From Agromyces sp. H17E-10 (lineage in GTDB: Bacteria; Actinomycetota; Actinomycetes; Actinomycetales; Microbacteriaceae): DNA of 64,000 bases. The stretch covers positions 2,480,001 to 2,544,000 of the forward strand of contig NZ_CP095042.1 of assembly GCF_022919715.1 (NCBI RefSeq), given 5' to 3'. The position numbers were made by a program, and so were the translations under genes. Positions 54,670-64,000 of the stretch are shown here, piece by piece. The notes under the pieces were generated by a model. The model searched no databases. It was given only the letters and a program-made list of their open reading frames with translations, and was not told the DNA's origin. The first letter of the stretch is position 1. Each line of letters starts with the position of its first letter.

Positions 54670-55449
54670 ATGACCGATGAGCAGAACCCGCAGGCCGCTC
54701 CGCTGTCCGGTCAGCCGGCCGCTGCGCCGTCGCCCGCCGGAACCAATGCCCCTGCCGGAGCTGCGGCAGCGGCATCCCCGCCCGTGAACCGGACGATGCT
54801 CATCTGGTTCGGCGTCATCATCGTCGTGCTCTCGTTCGTCGCCGCGTTCCTCGGATCGTGGGTCGCCCGCGGCGGCACGCCCGAGGCCGCCCCGACGCCG
54901 ACCCCGACGGTCGACGAGGCCGCCTACGAGGAGGCGATCGAGGAGATCCTCCCCGCAGGCTCGGCGGTGCGAGCCGGCAGCGGCGCACCCGAAGCGGGCA
55001 AGGGCTACGAGGGCGACGTCTACATCGACATCACCGATTCCGACGTCTACCTCTTCAAGGACGGCGAGTGGACGCTCGTCGGCAACATCCGAGAGTCGGC
55101 CGCCGAGAACCTGACCGGGGCGAAGGGAGCGACCGGCGCAACCGGTGCGACCGGCGCGCAGGGCGAGACCGGAGCGACCGGGGCCACGGGCGCGCAGGGC
55201 GAGCCGGGCGCACCGGGTACCCAGGTGCTGCTCGGTGTCGGCGCTCCCGCGAACGACACCTGCACGGCGAACGGCGACGTCTACATCGACACCTCGACCG
55301 TGCAGTTCTACGAGTGCGCGGCCGGATCATGGCGACTCTTCGGACCGCCGTCGACCCCGGCACCCGCGCCGACCGAGCCGCCCGCCCCGAGCGACGAGCC
55401 GACCGACAGCGAGGCGCCGGCCGATACTGAGGCGCCGGTCGGCGGCTGA
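54670..55449 (+). CDS. Collagen-like membrane-anchored protein
   Basis: A 259-residue protein with a disordered cytoplasmic start (about 1-40), one membrane helix (MLIWFGVIIVVLSFVAAFLG, about 43-62) and an external part: a small domain (about 85-150), eleven uninterrupted Gly-X-Y triplets (about 151-183, GAT/GAQ/GEP types), a short domain with two cysteines (CTANGDVYIDTSTVQFYEC, about 198-216) and a Pro-rich end. The phrase GDVYID appears on both sides of the collagen stretch, hinting at a duplicated domain. Collagen-like repeats trimerise and may make a surface fibre or stalk. The ligand is unknown. GGGAGG lies 8 bases before the ATG; it converges on recQ. Confidence 0.85.
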   Translation: MTDEQNPQAAPLSGQPAAAPSPAGTNAPAGAAAAASPPVNRTMLIWFGVIIVVLSFVAAFLGSWVARGGTPEAAPTPTPTVDEAAYEEAIEEILPAGSAVRAGSGAPEAGKGYEGDVYIDITDSDVYLFKDGEWTLVGNIRESAAENLTGAKGATGATGATGAQGETGATGATGAQGEPGAPGTQVLLGVGAPANDTCTANGDVYIDTSTVQFYECAAGSWRLFGPPSTPAPAPTEPPAPSDEPTDSEAPADTEAPVGG

Positions 55450-55455
55450 CCGCCG

Positions 55456-57603
55456 CTACCCGCGCACCGCGAGCGCGAACGGCAGCACCTCGGTCGCCCC
55501 GGCCCTGCGGAGTTCGCGGGCGGCGACCGTGAGGCTCCAGCGGCTGTCGACCTGGTCGTCGACGAGCAGCACGGGCCCGGCGGGCACGTCGAGCCCCGCG
55601 GTCGAGAAGCGGCCCCACACGCCCGCGAGCCGGAACGCGCTGTTGCCGCCCGGCTGACCGGTCGGCCCGCCGTCGACGAGTTCGAGCGCGCCGAGGTACG
55701 GGAGGCGCCCGACCTCGGCGATGCCGCGGGCGAGCGAGTCGACGAGCTGCGGCTTCGAGCGCGACGGCATCGCGATCACGGCGACCGGCCGTTCGGCCCA
55801 GCCCCACTCGGCGAGCACGCGCACGCAGCCGTCGAGCACGCGCGGAGGCACCGGTGCATCGGCCGCGCCCGCGGCGAACAGCTCGCGCAGCGTGCCGCCC
55901 CAGCCGAGGTCGGTGAGCCGGGCGAGTGCCCGGCCCTCGGCGGCCCGCTCGTCGGGCGCGATGCGGCCCTTCACGGGCACGCCGAGCCGATCGGCACCGG
56001 TCGGCCACTGCGCGCGCGGCTCGATCGGCACGCCGACCCGGTCGAGGGCACCGCGTGCCGCTGCGGATGCCTCGCCGCCGACGGCCGTCGGGTACCAGGC
56101 GCCCGCGCAGTTGTCGCACCGGCCGCACGGCGCCGCGGTGTCGTCGTCGAGCGAGCGCTGCAGGAACTCCATGCGGCAGACGTCGGTCGTCTCGTACTCG
56201 ATCATGTGCTGTTGCTCGGCCTTGCGCTCGGCCGCGATGCGACGGTAGCGGTCGCCGTCGTAGACCCACGGCGCGCCGGTCGCGACCCAGCCGCCCTGCA
56301 CCCGGCGCACCGCGCCGTCGACGTCGAGCACCTTGAGCAGCAGCTCGAGCGGCGTTCGGCGGATGTCGACCATCGCCTCGAGCGCGGGCGTCGACGTGGG
56401 CTGCTCGGGCGAGAGGGCCGAGATGACCCGGTTCGCCCGTTCTTCGTCGGGCATCGACGCGGTCGCGAAGTAGTGCCAGATGTCGGGGTCTTCGGTGCCC
56501 GGCATGAGCAGCACGTCGGCCGACTCGGTCGCGCGGCCCGCTCGACCGACCTGCTGGTAGTACGCGACGGGTGACGACGGGGCGCCGAGGTGCAGCACGA
56601 AGCCGAGGTCGGGCTTGTCGAAGCCCATGCCGAGCGCGCTCGTCGCGATGAGCGCCTTGACCTCGTTGCGCTTCAGCATGCCCTCCGACTCGGCACGCTC
56701 GTCGGGGTCGGTCTGGCCCGTGTAGGCGCGCACGGCGTGGCCGTGCTCGCGCAGCAGGCGCGCGGTGTCGTTCGCCGCGGCGACCGTGAGCGTGTAGATG
56801 ATGCCCGAGCCCGGCAGCTCGTCGAGGTGGTTCAGGAGCCAGGCGAGCCGGCTCGGCGAGTCGGGCAGGCGCAGCACGCCGAGGCGCAGCGACGCCCGGG
56901 CGAGCGGCCCCCTGATCGTGAGCACGTCTGCGGCGGCATCCCGGTCATCGACGTCGCCGCCCCTCGCGTCGGAGCCGCCGAGCGCCGCCGTGGTCGCGCC
57001 CAGCTGCTCGGCGACGTCGGCCACGACCCGGCTGTTGGCGGTCGCGGTCGTCGCGAGCACGGGAACGTCGGCCGGCATCTGCGCGATGAGGTCGCGCAGG
57101 CGCCGGTAGTCGGGCCGGAAGTCGTGCCCCCAGTCGCTGATGCAGTGCGCCTCGTCGACGACGAGCAGGCCGATGCGGTCGACGAGGGCGGGCAGCTGCG
57201 TCTCGCGGAACGACGGGTTGTTGAGCCGCTCGGGCGAGACGAGCAGCACGTCGACCTCGTCGGCCGCGAGCTGCTGCTCGACGTCGCGCCACTCGTGCGC
57301 GTTCGTCGAATTGATCGCGACGGCACGCACACCGGCCCGTTCGGCGGCGGCGATCTGGTCGCGCATGAGGGCGAGCAGCGGGGAGACGAGCAGGGTCGGG
57401 CCGGCGCCGGCCCGCCGCTGCAGCAGCGTCGAGACGAAGTACACGGCCGACTTGCCCCAGCCGGTGCGCTGCACGACGAGCGCGCGCCGCCGCCCCTCGA
57501 CGAGCGCCTCGATCGCCTCGAACTGGCCGTCGTGGAAGTCGGCGTCGTCGCGGCCGACGAGGTCGCGCAGGGCGTCGAGGGCTGGCTGGCGCAGGTCGGT
57601 CAT
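55456..57603 (-). CDS. recQ: RecQ-family ATP-dependent DNA helicase with phosphoribosyltransferase-like C-terminus
   Basis: A 715-residue helicase acting in DNA repair and recombination. Core motifs: QRTGWGKSAVYF (Walker A, about 45), VDEAHCISDWGHDFRPDY (about 150), GMGFDKPDLGF (about 335) and YQQVGRAGR (about 362). A zinc-binding Cys set follows (CRMEFLQRS, CGRCDNC, about 490-515). The last ~120 residues contain GPVLLVDDQVDSRWSL, the PRPP-loop pattern of type I phosphoribosyltransferases, instead of the usual RQC/HRDC ending. This fused form is familiar from actinobacteria; what the extra domain does is unknown. It reads divergently from the MFS transporter gene. Confidence 0.92.
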   Translation of the reverse strand: MTDLRQPALDALRDLVGRDDADFHDGQFEAIEALVEGRRRALVVQRTGWGKSAVYFVSTLLQRRAGAGPTLLVSPLLALMRDQIAAAERAGVRAVAINSTNAHEWRDVEQQLAADEVDVLLVSPERLNNPSFRETQLPALVDRIGLLVVDEAHCISDWGHDFRPDYRRLRDLIAQMPADVPVLATTATANSRVVADVAEQLGATTAALGGSDARGGDVDDRDAAADVLTIRGPLARASLRLGVLRLPDSPSRLAWLLNHLDELPGSGIIYTLTVAAANDTARLLREHGHAVRAYTGQTDPDERAESEGMLKRNEVKALIATSALGMGFDKPDLGFVLHLGAPSSPVAYYQQVGRAGRATESADVLLMPGTEDPDIWHYFATASMPDEERANRVISALSPEQPTSTPALEAMVDIRRTPLELLLKVLDVDGAVRRVQGGWVATGAPWVYDGDRYRRIAAERKAEQQHMIEYETTDVCRMEFLQRSLDDDTAAPCGRCDNCAGAWYPTAVGGEASAAARGALDRVGVPIEPRAQWPTGADRLGVPVKGRIAPDERAAEGRALARLTDLGWGGTLRELFAAGAADAPVPPRVLDGCVRVLAEWGWAERPVAVIAMPSRSKPQLVDSLARGIAEVGRLPYLGALELVDGGPTGQPGGNSAFRLAGVWGRFSTAGLDVPAGPVLLVDDQVDSRWSLTVAARELRRAGATEVLPFALAVRG

Positions 57604-57688
57604 ACCCTCAAGCCTGCCTGATGCCGCCGACAGCTGCCGATGCGGTGGGGCTCTTCCGCGCGACCGACCCGATGCGATACGCTCTCAA

Positions 57689-57714
57689 TTCCCTACCGAA
57701 CAATCGGTCAGGAA
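57689..57714. promoter_or_regulatory. TetR/PaaR-type operator before the MFS transporter gene
   Basis: TTCCCTACCGA-ACA-ATCGGTCAGGAA, an imperfect inverted repeat just after a TACGCT -10 box (57678-57683), so it covers the likely transcription start. It shares CCGAAC-NN-TCGGTCAGGAA with the site at 59229-59250 before the phenylacetate genes. I recall a similar ACCG...CGGT palindrome for PaaR of Corynebacterium. Confidence 0.7.
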
Positions 57715-57796
57715 ATCGAGCACGACGCGGCCCCCGTCCCTCCCCGGGCCGTGCCGACCGCCGACCTGGCCGCCCCCACAGAACAACGGAGTTCGC

Positions 57797-59116
57797 ATGT
57801 CGACTGCTGTCACCGACCCCGCACCGCCCCGCAGCATCACCGCCGAAGAACGGAAGGTGCTCGCGGGCACCCTCGTCGGCACCTCGATCGAGTGGTACGA
57901 CTTCTTCATCTACGCGCAGGCCGCCGGCCTCGTGCTCGCGCCGCTCTTCCTCGCGCCCGTCGCCGAGTCGAACCCGGGCCTCGCCCAGGTGCTCTCGTTC
58001 GCGACGATCGGCATCTCGTTCCTGTTCCGCCCGCTCGGCGCGATCGTCGCCGGCCGACTCGGCGACAAGCTCGGCCGCAAGAAGATGCTCGTCTTCACGC
58101 TCGTCATGATGGGCCTCTCGACCGCGCTCATCGGCGTGCTGCCGACGTACGCGGCGATCGGCATCGCGGCGCCGATCCTGCTCATCCTCCTCCGCATCCT
58201 GCAGGGCTTCTCGGCGGGCGGCGAGTGGGGCGGTGCGGCGCTCATGGCCGTCGAGCACGCGCCCAACGCGAAGCGCGGGTTCTTCGGTGCGTTCCCCCAG
58301 ATCGGCGTGCCGGTCGGCATGATCCTCGCGACCTTCACGCTCTGGGTGCTCACGAGCTCGATGTCGCCCGAGGCGTTCATGGAGTGGGGTTGGCGCATCC
58401 CGTTCCTGCTCTCGATCGTGCTCATCATCGTCGGCTACGTCATCCGCAAGGCCGTCGAGGAGAGCCCCGTCTTCGAGGAGCTGCTGCGCCGCCGCAAGGA
58501 GGCCTCGGCCCCGCTCCGCGAGCTGTTCCGCAAGAACACGAAGCAGGTCGTGCTCACCGCCGTGATCTTCATCGCGAACAACGCGGCCGGCTATCTGCTC
58601 ATCGCCTACTTCGCGACCTACGCCGTGACGGCCCTCGGCATGGACCGCCCCGCGGTGCTGCTCGCGACGACGCTCGCCTCCTTCGGCTGGCTCGGCTTCA
58701 CGCTCTGGGGCGGCCGCATCTCCGACCGGCTCGGCCGGGTGCGCACCTTCCAGGTCGGCTACGTGTTCCTCGCGCTCTGGGCCGTGCCGATGTGGTTCCT
58801 CATCGACACCGGTGAGATCCTCTGGTATTTCGTCGCGCTGTTCGTGATGACGTTCGGGCTCGGCCTCTCGTACGGGCCGCAGGCGGCGCTCTACGCCGAG
58901 ATGTTCCCGGCCAACGTGCGCTACTCGGGCGTCTCGATCGGGTACGCGCTCGGTGCGATCCTCGGCGGTGCGTTCGCCCCCATGATCGCCGAGGCGCTCA
59001 TGAACCAGTTCCACCAGTCGTGGACGATCGGCGTCTACATCGCGATCGCCGCCGTCATCTCGCTCATCGGCGTCTCGCTCGTGAAGGAGACGAAGGACGT
59101 CGACCTGCTCGACTGA
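57797..59116 (+). CDS. MFS transporter, metabolite:H+ symporter (MHS) family; probable phenylacetate or aromatic-acid uptake
   Basis: A 439-residue carrier with twelve helices. The MHS-type start EWYDFFIYAQAAGLVLAPLFL (about 33-53) and the family loop GRLGDKLGRKKMLVF (about 87) are clear, with a second copy GGRISDRLGRVRTFQ near 305. Family members take up organic acids with protons. The shared operator with the paa genes immediately downstream suggests phenylacetate or a related acid as substrate, which is inference. The gene is monocistronic: a strong terminator at 59131-59167 separates it from the thiolase gene. A weak GGAG lies 5 bases before the ATG. Confidence 0.88.
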   Translation: MSTAVTDPAPPRSITAEERKVLAGTLVGTSIEWYDFFIYAQAAGLVLAPLFLAPVAESNPGLAQVLSFATIGISFLFRPLGAIVAGRLGDKLGRKKMLVFTLVMMGLSTALIGVLPTYAAIGIAAPILLILLRILQGFSAGGEWGGAALMAVEHAPNAKRGFFGAFPQIGVPVGMILATFTLWVLTSSMSPEAFMEWGWRIPFLLSIVLIIVGYVIRKAVEESPVFEELLRRRKEASAPLRELFRKNTKQVVLTAVIFIANNAAGYLLIAYFATYAVTALGMDRPAVLLATTLASFGWLGFTLWGGRISDRLGRVRTFQVGYVFLALWAVPMWFLIDTGEILWYFVALFVMTFGLGLSYGPQAALYAEMFPANVRYSGVSIGYALGAILGGAFAPMIAEALMNQFHQSWTIGVYIAIAAVISLIGVSLVKETKDVDLLD

Positions 59117-59130
59117 TCGTTCGACCGGCA

Positions 59131-59167
59131 CGGATGCCCCGGGGTGCGCGTCACCCCGGGGCATCCG
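59131..59167 (+). terminator. Strong hairpin terminator after the MFS gene
   Basis: Perfect 16-base arms (59131-59146, 59152-59167) with a 5-base loop CGCGT, 15 bases past the stop. Each arm contains one GGATGCC/GGCATCC heptamer. Confidence 0.85.
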
Positions 59168-59219
59168 TCGTCTCTGCCGGATCGATGATGCGGAAGTCGC
59201 GGCGGGGCCCGCGACATGC

Positions 59220-59250
59220 CATAATTACTTCCCGAACGCTCGGTCAGGAA
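59220..59250 (+). promoter_or_regulatory. Promoter and TetR/PaaR-type operator of the phenylacetate operon
   Basis: CATAAT at 59220-59225 is a good -10 in an otherwise GC-rich region. TTCCCGAACGCTCGGTCAGG (59229-59248) overlaps the expected start of transcription, so binding would repress. It shares CCGAAC-NN-TCGGTCAGGAA with the site at 57689-57714. The thiolase gene starts 62 bases further on. Confidence 0.75.
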
Positions 59251-59311
59251 TTCGGCCGGGCGATACCGTGCACACGGTGCCCCATCGGACGACGCAGTCA
59301 GGAGAGAGCGC

Positions 59312-60505
59312 ATGGCCGAGGCCTATCTCGTCGGAGGGGCGCGCACGCCCGTCGGCCGCTACGGCGGTGCCCTCGCGACCGTCCGTCCCGACGACCTCGC
59401 GGCGCTCGTCGTCGGCGAGGCCGTGCGCCGATCGGGCCTCGCGCCCGGCGAGGCGGGCGAGATCGACGAGGTCATCCTCGGCGCGGCGAACCAGGCGGGG
59501 GAGGACAACCGCAACGTCGCCCGCATGGCCGTGCTGCTCGCCGGGCTCCCCGACGAGGTGCCGGGCGTCACCGTCAACCGGCTCTGCGCGTCGGGCATGT
59601 CGGCCATCACGATGGCGGCCCAGGCGATCCGGGCCGGCGACGCCGACCTCATCGTCGCCGGCGGCGTCGAGTCGATGACCCGCGCGCCCTGGGTGCAGCA
59701 GAAGCCGAGCTCGGCGTGGGCGAAGCCCGGCGCAGCGTACGACACGTCGATCGGCTGGCGCTTCCCGAATCCCGAGCTCGTCGCGCGCGACAAGGCCACG
59801 TTCTCGATGCCCGAGACCGCCGAAGAGGTGGCCAGGGTCGACGGCATCACGCGCGCCGAGGCCGACGCGTTCGCGCTGCGCTCGCAGCAGCGGGCAGCCG
59901 CGGCGATCGCCGCGGGTCGCTTCGAGGCCGAGATCGTCGGCGTGCCGACGCATCGCGGCGACGTGCTCGTCGACGAGGGGCCTCGCCCCGACTCGACCCT
60001 CGAGGCCCTCGCCCGGCTGCGTCCGGTCGTACCCGGCGGTGAGGTCGTGACGGCGGGCAACTCGAGCTCGCTCAACGACGGCGCCTCAGCGATCGTCGTC
60101 GCGAGCGGTGCCGCGGTCGAGCGCTACGGACTCACGCCGCGGGCGCGCATCGTCGTCGGCACGAGCGCCGGCATCGCCCCCGAGATCATGGGGCTCGGTC
60201 CCGTGCCCGCGACCGAGAAGGCGCTCGAGCGCGCGGGCATCGACCTCGACGAGATCGGCTCGATCGAGCTCAACGAGGCGTTCGCCACGCAGTCGATCGC
60301 GTGCATCCGCCGGCTCGGCCTCGACGACGCGATCGTCAATGCCGACGGCGGCGCGATCGCCCTCGGGCACCCGCTCGGCTCCTCCGGGTCGCGACTCGTC
60401 GTGACCCTGCTCGGCCGCATGGAGCGCGAGGGCTCGCGCTACGGCCTCGCGACCATGTGCGTCGGCGTCGGCCAGGGATCGGCCCTCATCGTGGAGCGGG
60501 TGTGA
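59312..60505 (+). CDS. paaJ: Thiolase, probable 3-oxoadipyl-CoA thiolase of phenylacetate degradation
   Basis: A 397-residue type-II thiolase. The nucleophilic cysteine is in NRLCASGMSAI (about residue 91), and the other active-site motifs are intact: NEAFATQS (about 325), GHPLGSSGSR (about 355) and CVGVGQGSA (about 386). Beta-ketoadipyl and acetoacetyl-CoA thiolases cannot be told apart by motifs alone; the 3-oxoadipyl assignment rests on the neighbouring paaH- and paaZ-like genes. It would yield acetyl-CoA and succinyl-CoA. First gene of a unit whose next gene begins in its stop codon (TGATG). GGAGAG lies 8 bases before the ATG. Confidence 0.88.
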   Translation: MAEAYLVGGARTPVGRYGGALATVRPDDLAALVVGEAVRRSGLAPGEAGEIDEVILGAANQAGEDNRNVARMAVLLAGLPDEVPGVTVNRLCASGMSAITMAAQAIRAGDADLIVAGGVESMTRAPWVQQKPSSAWAKPGAAYDTSIGWRFPNPELVARDKATFSMPETAEEVARVDGITRAEADAFALRSQQRAAAAIAAGRFEAEIVGVPTHRGDVLVDEGPRPDSTLEALARLRPVVPGGEVVTAGNSSSLNDGASAIVVASGAAVERYGLTPRARIVVGTSAGIAPEIMGLGPVPATEKALERAGIDLDEIGSIELNEAFATQSIACIRRLGLDDAIVNADGGAIALGHPLGSSGSRLVVTLLGRMEREGSRYGLATMCVGVGQGSALIVERV

Positions 60506-61262
60506 TGGGCGACGACACGACGAACCCGGGCGGTGAGACGCTCCGCATCGAGCGGCTCGACGACCGCGTCGTCGCGACGCTCGACCGCCCCGAGAAGCGC
60601 AACGCGATCGACCAGGCGACGATCGACGCGCTGCACGCGCTCTGCGCCGAGCTCGAGGCCGACCCGCGCATCCTCATCCTCACGGGCGCCGGCGGGGTCT
60701 TCGCCTCGGGCGCCGACATCGCGCAGCTGCGCGACCGCCGCGCCCACGACGCGAAACGCGGCATCAACGCGAACGCCTTCATCCGCATCGCCGACCTGCC
60801 GATGCCCGTCATCGCCGCACTCGACGGGTACGCCCTCGGCGGCGGCGCCGAGCTCGCGTACGCGGCCGACATCCGCATCGCGACGCCGTCGCTGAAGATC
60901 GGCAATCCCGAGACGGGGCTCGGCATCATCGCCGCGGCAGGCGCGAGCTGGCGACTGAAGGAGATCGTCGGCGACGCCCGCGCGGCCGAGCTGCTGCTGA
61001 CCGGCCGCACGATCGATGCCGCTGAGGCGCTGTCGATCGGGCTCGTCTCGTCGGTGCATCCCGCCGCCGAACTGCTGCCCGCCGCGCACGCGATCGCCGA
61101 TCGCATCGCCCGCAACGACCGCGCCGCGACGATGGCGACCAAGCGCGTGTTCCGTGCGCCGCGTTCGGCGCACCCCGCCGTCGACCTCGACGAGCAGGCG
61201 GTGCTGTTCGAGAGCCCCGAGAAGATGCGGCGCATGACCGAGTTCCTGGAGAAGAGGTCGAA

Positions 61263-61266
<4 letters not shown>
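60505..61266 (+). CDS. Enoyl-CoA hydratase/isomerase of the phenylacetate operon
   Basis: A 253-residue crotonase-fold enzyme. The oxyanion-hole segments are ASGADIAQLRDR (about 70) and YALGGGAELAYAADIRIAT (about 112), and the catalytic glutamates are in GNPETGLGI (about 134-139; first position GGGAEL also offers one). It could be PaaF (hydratase) or PaaG (the isomerase forming the oxepin); the sequence does not settle which. It overlaps the thiolase gene by one base and the paaH-like gene by GTGA, so all are translated in step. Confidence 0.87.
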
Positions 61267-62168
<902 letters not shown>

Positions 62169-62170
62169 GG

Positions 62171-62197
62171 GGTCTCGACACGCTTCGCTACTCGACC
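62171..62197. repeat. Short REP-like element between paaH and paaZ
   Basis: 27 bases starting GGTCTCGACACGCTTCGC and ending CTACTCGACC, the short form of the family at 3595 and 52824. It begins 2 bases after the paaH stop and its right flank (CACCGAGAGG) provides the purine-rich stretch that appears to be the paaZ ribosome site. Confidence 0.7.
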
Positions 62198-62215
62198 ACC
62201 GAGAGGGACTGACAG

Positions 62216-64000
62216 ATGACGACCGAGATGCTGCCGAGCTACGTCCGCGGCGAGTGGTGGACGCCCGCCCCTGAGGCCGCCGAGCGGGCGACCGAGGTGC
62301 GCGACGCGTCGACCGGGGAGGTCGTCGCCCTGGTGTCGACCGAGGGCCTCGACCTCGGCGCCGCGCTCGAGTACGCGCGCACCGTCGGGCAGGCCAGCCT
62401 CGGTGGGCTGACCTTCCACCAGCGGGCCGTGCTGCTCAAGCAGATGGCCCTCGCGCTCACCGAGCGCAAGGCCGAGCTGTACGAGCTCTCGAACCGCACG
62501 GGCGCGACGAAGCAGGACTCGTGGGTCGACATCGACGGCGGCATCGGCGTGCTCTTCACTTACTCGGGCAAGGGCCGCCGTGAGATGCCGAACGCGAAGG
62601 TCTACGTCGACGGGGCGGTCGAGCCGCTCTCGAAGGACGGCTCATTCCTCGGGCGGCATATCTACACGCGCCTGCCCGGGGTCGCCGTGCAGATCAACGC
62701 CTTCAACTTCCCGGTGTGGGGGTCCCTCGAGAAGTTCGCGCCCGCGTTCCTCGCCGGCATGCCGACCGTCGTGAAGCCCGCCACGCCCACCGGCTACCTC
62801 GCCGAGCACATGGTGCGCATCCTCGTCGAGTCGGGCCTCCTGCCCGACGGGGCGCTGCAGCTCGTCTCGGGCAGCGTGCCGACCCTCTTCGACGAGCTGC
62901 GCCTCGGCGACCTCGTCGGCTTCACCGGGTCGGCCTCGACGGCCGAGCGCCTGCGCGCGCACGACTCGGTGCAGACGGGCGGCGTGCGGTTCACGAGCGA
63001 GACCGACTCGATCAACGCGAGCGTGCTCGGCACCGACGCCGTCGCGGGCACACCCGAGTTCGACGTGTACGTGAAGCAGCTCGTCGTCGAGATGACGACG
63101 AAGGCCGGGCAGAAGTGCACCGCCATCCGCCGGGCGATCGTGCCCGAGGCATCCGTCGACGCCGTCATCGACGCCGTGCGCGCCCGCATCGCCGAGCGCG
63201 TCGTCGTGGGCGACCCGCGCGCCGAGGGCGTCACGATGGGCCCGCTCGCCTCGCTCGAGCAGCGCGACGAGGTGCTGCGCCAGGTCGGCCGGCTCGAGGC
63301 CGCCGGCGGCGAGGTCGTCGTCGGCTCGACCGCCGCGCCGACGGTCACCCTCGCCGACGGTTCGCAGGGCGAGGCCTCCGACGGCGCCTTCGTCTCACCG
63401 GTGCTGCTGCGCTTCGCTGATTCCTCGGCCGAAGCGCTGCACGAGGTCGAGGCCTTCGGCCCCGTGTCGTCCATCGTCGGCTACGGCTCGCTCGACGAGG
63501 CCGCCGCGCTCGTCGCGAGGGGCGGCGGGTCGCTCGTCACGAGCGTCGCGACCCACGACCCCGAGGTCGCCGTCGCGCTCGCGGCGGGCATCGCCGCGTA
63601 CAACGGGCGCGTGCTCTTCCTCGACCGCGACGACGCACGGACCTCGACCGGGCACGGCTCGCCGCTGCCCAACCTCGTGCACGGCGGGCCGGGTCGGGCC
63701 GGAGGCGGCGAGGAGCTCGGCGGCATCCGCGCCGTGCTGCACCACATGCAGCGCACCGCAGTGCAGGGCTCGCCCGAGATGCTCACCGCGCTCACGGGCG
63801 TCTGGCACCAAGGCGCCTCCGCCCGGCCGTACCAGGCCAGTGGCGAGCCGCACCCCTTCCGCAAGTCGCTCGCCGAGCTCCGCATCGGCGACCAGGTCGC
63901 GTCGGCGCCGCGCGTCGTCACCCTCGACGACATCGAGACGTTCGCGAACTTCACGGGCGACACGTTCTACGCGCACATGGACGAGGAGGCGGCGGCCGCG
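62216..64000 (+). CDS. paaZ: PaaZ, bifunctional aldehyde dehydrogenase and oxepin-CoA hydrolase (partial, 3' end outside window)
   Basis: 595 codons are open to the right edge. The first ~520 residues are an aldehyde dehydrogenase domain: [21 protein letters not shown] (about 148-168), [13 protein letters not shown] (about 187), [12 protein letters not shown] (about 238) and the catalytic cysteine in [13 protein letters not shown] (about 301). From about 550 a MaoC-type hydratase domain begins ([26 protein letters not shown]) and is cut. PaaZ hydrolyses the oxepin-CoA ring and oxidises the resulting aldehyde to 3-oxo-5,6-dehydrosuberyl-CoA. The ATG has GAGAGGG 8-10 bases upstream, next to a REP-like element. 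The fused form with both domains is usual. Confidence 0.95.
   Translation, partial: MTTEMLPSYVRGEWWTPAPEAAERATEVRDASTGEVVALVSTEGLDLGAALEYARTVGQASLGGLTFHQRAVLLKQMALALTERKAELYELSNRTGATKQDSWVDIDGGIGVLFTYSGKGRREMPNAKVYVDGAVEPLSKDGSFLGRHIYTRLPGVAVQINAFNFPVWGSLEKFAPAFLAGMPTVVKPATPTGYLAEHMVRILVESGLLPDGALQLVSGSVPTLFDELRLGDLVGFTGSASTAERLRAHDSVQTGGVRFTSETDSINASVLGTDAVAGTPEFDVYVKQLVVEMTTKAGQKCTAIRRAIVPEASVDAVIDAVRARIAERVVVGDPRAEGVTMGPLASLEQRDEVLRQVGRLEAAGGEVVVGSTAAPTVTLADGSQGEASDGAFVSPVLLRFADSSAEALHEVEAFGPVSSIVGYGSLDEAAALVARGGGSLVTSVATHDPEVAVALAAGIAAYNGRVLFLDRDDARTSTGHGSPLPNLVHGGPGRAGGGEELGGIRAVLHHMQRTAVQGSPEMLTALTGVWHQGASARPYQASGEPHPFRKSLAELRIGDQVASAPRVVTLDDIETFANFTGDTFYAHMDEEAAAA

Overview
The window looks like chromosomal DNA of a high-GC actinobacterium. 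Codon third positions are almost all G or C, many genes overlap by ATGA or GTGA, and several promoters put a TAnnnT box right in front of the start codon (leaderless transcripts). Gene content and short repeats of the GGTCTCGA...CTCGACC type suggest the family Microbacteriaceae (Agromyces-like); this placement is inference. No rRNA, tRNA, CRISPR array, insertion sequence or prophage was seen.

Layout. 1-2.3 kb: the end of an RND-type exporter, then an ECF42-type sigma factor with its DGPF partner protein. 2.4-11.4 kb: two copper genes (a CopZ-like chaperone and a CopB-type P-ATPase), each behind the same ATACCCC-N3-GGGGTAT operator. They flank a molybdenum enzyme region (FdhF/YdeP-like oxidoreductase, FdhD, MobA, a DUF6457 protein, MoeA). 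11.4-26.7 kb: a histidine-utilisation regulon (hutG, hutU-hutI, hutH, hutR) scattered among unrelated genes, including a compact operon for a sulfite-oxidase-like molybdoenzyme, its flavin reductase, a zinc-ribbon protein and a SixA-like phosphatase. The hut genes share a 16-bp operator at a nearly fixed distance from the start codon. 26.7-36 kb: two large LuxR-family regulators, a 1277-residue secreted multi-domain protein of unknown role, a cupin and a monooxygenase-domain membrane protein. 36-45.4 kb: a membrane protein, an ArsR-like regulator with a divergent ABC exporter, a LysR/YeiH pair, an acyltransferase and a two-component system. 45.5-57.6 kb: a YihY-family membrane protein, an esterase, an acetyltransferase, secreted or membrane proteins of unknown role, a large M14 carboxypeptidase, a DEAD-box RNA helicase, a collagen-like membrane protein and RecQ. 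57.7-64 kb: part of the phenylacetate pathway (transporter, thiolase, hydratase, dehydrogenase, and paaZ cut by the window edge), with the transporter and the catabolic operon sharing a TetR-type operator.

How it fits together. The histidine pathway is complete from histidine to glutamate (HutH, HutU, HutI, HutG), with an IclR-type regulator beside hutH. The phenylacetate genes cover the lower, beta-oxidation-like steps and the ring-opening enzyme; the upper paa genes must lie outside. The molybdenum genes supply cofactor maturation (MobA, MoeA) and sulfuration (FdhD) for the adjacent FdhF-like enzyme and possibly for the sulfite-oxidase-like enzyme. Non-gene signals that stand out are REP-like elements inside two coding regions, an over-abundant GGATGCC heptamer using otherwise rare codons, two in-frame hexanucleotide microsatellites, and long intergenic palindromes.
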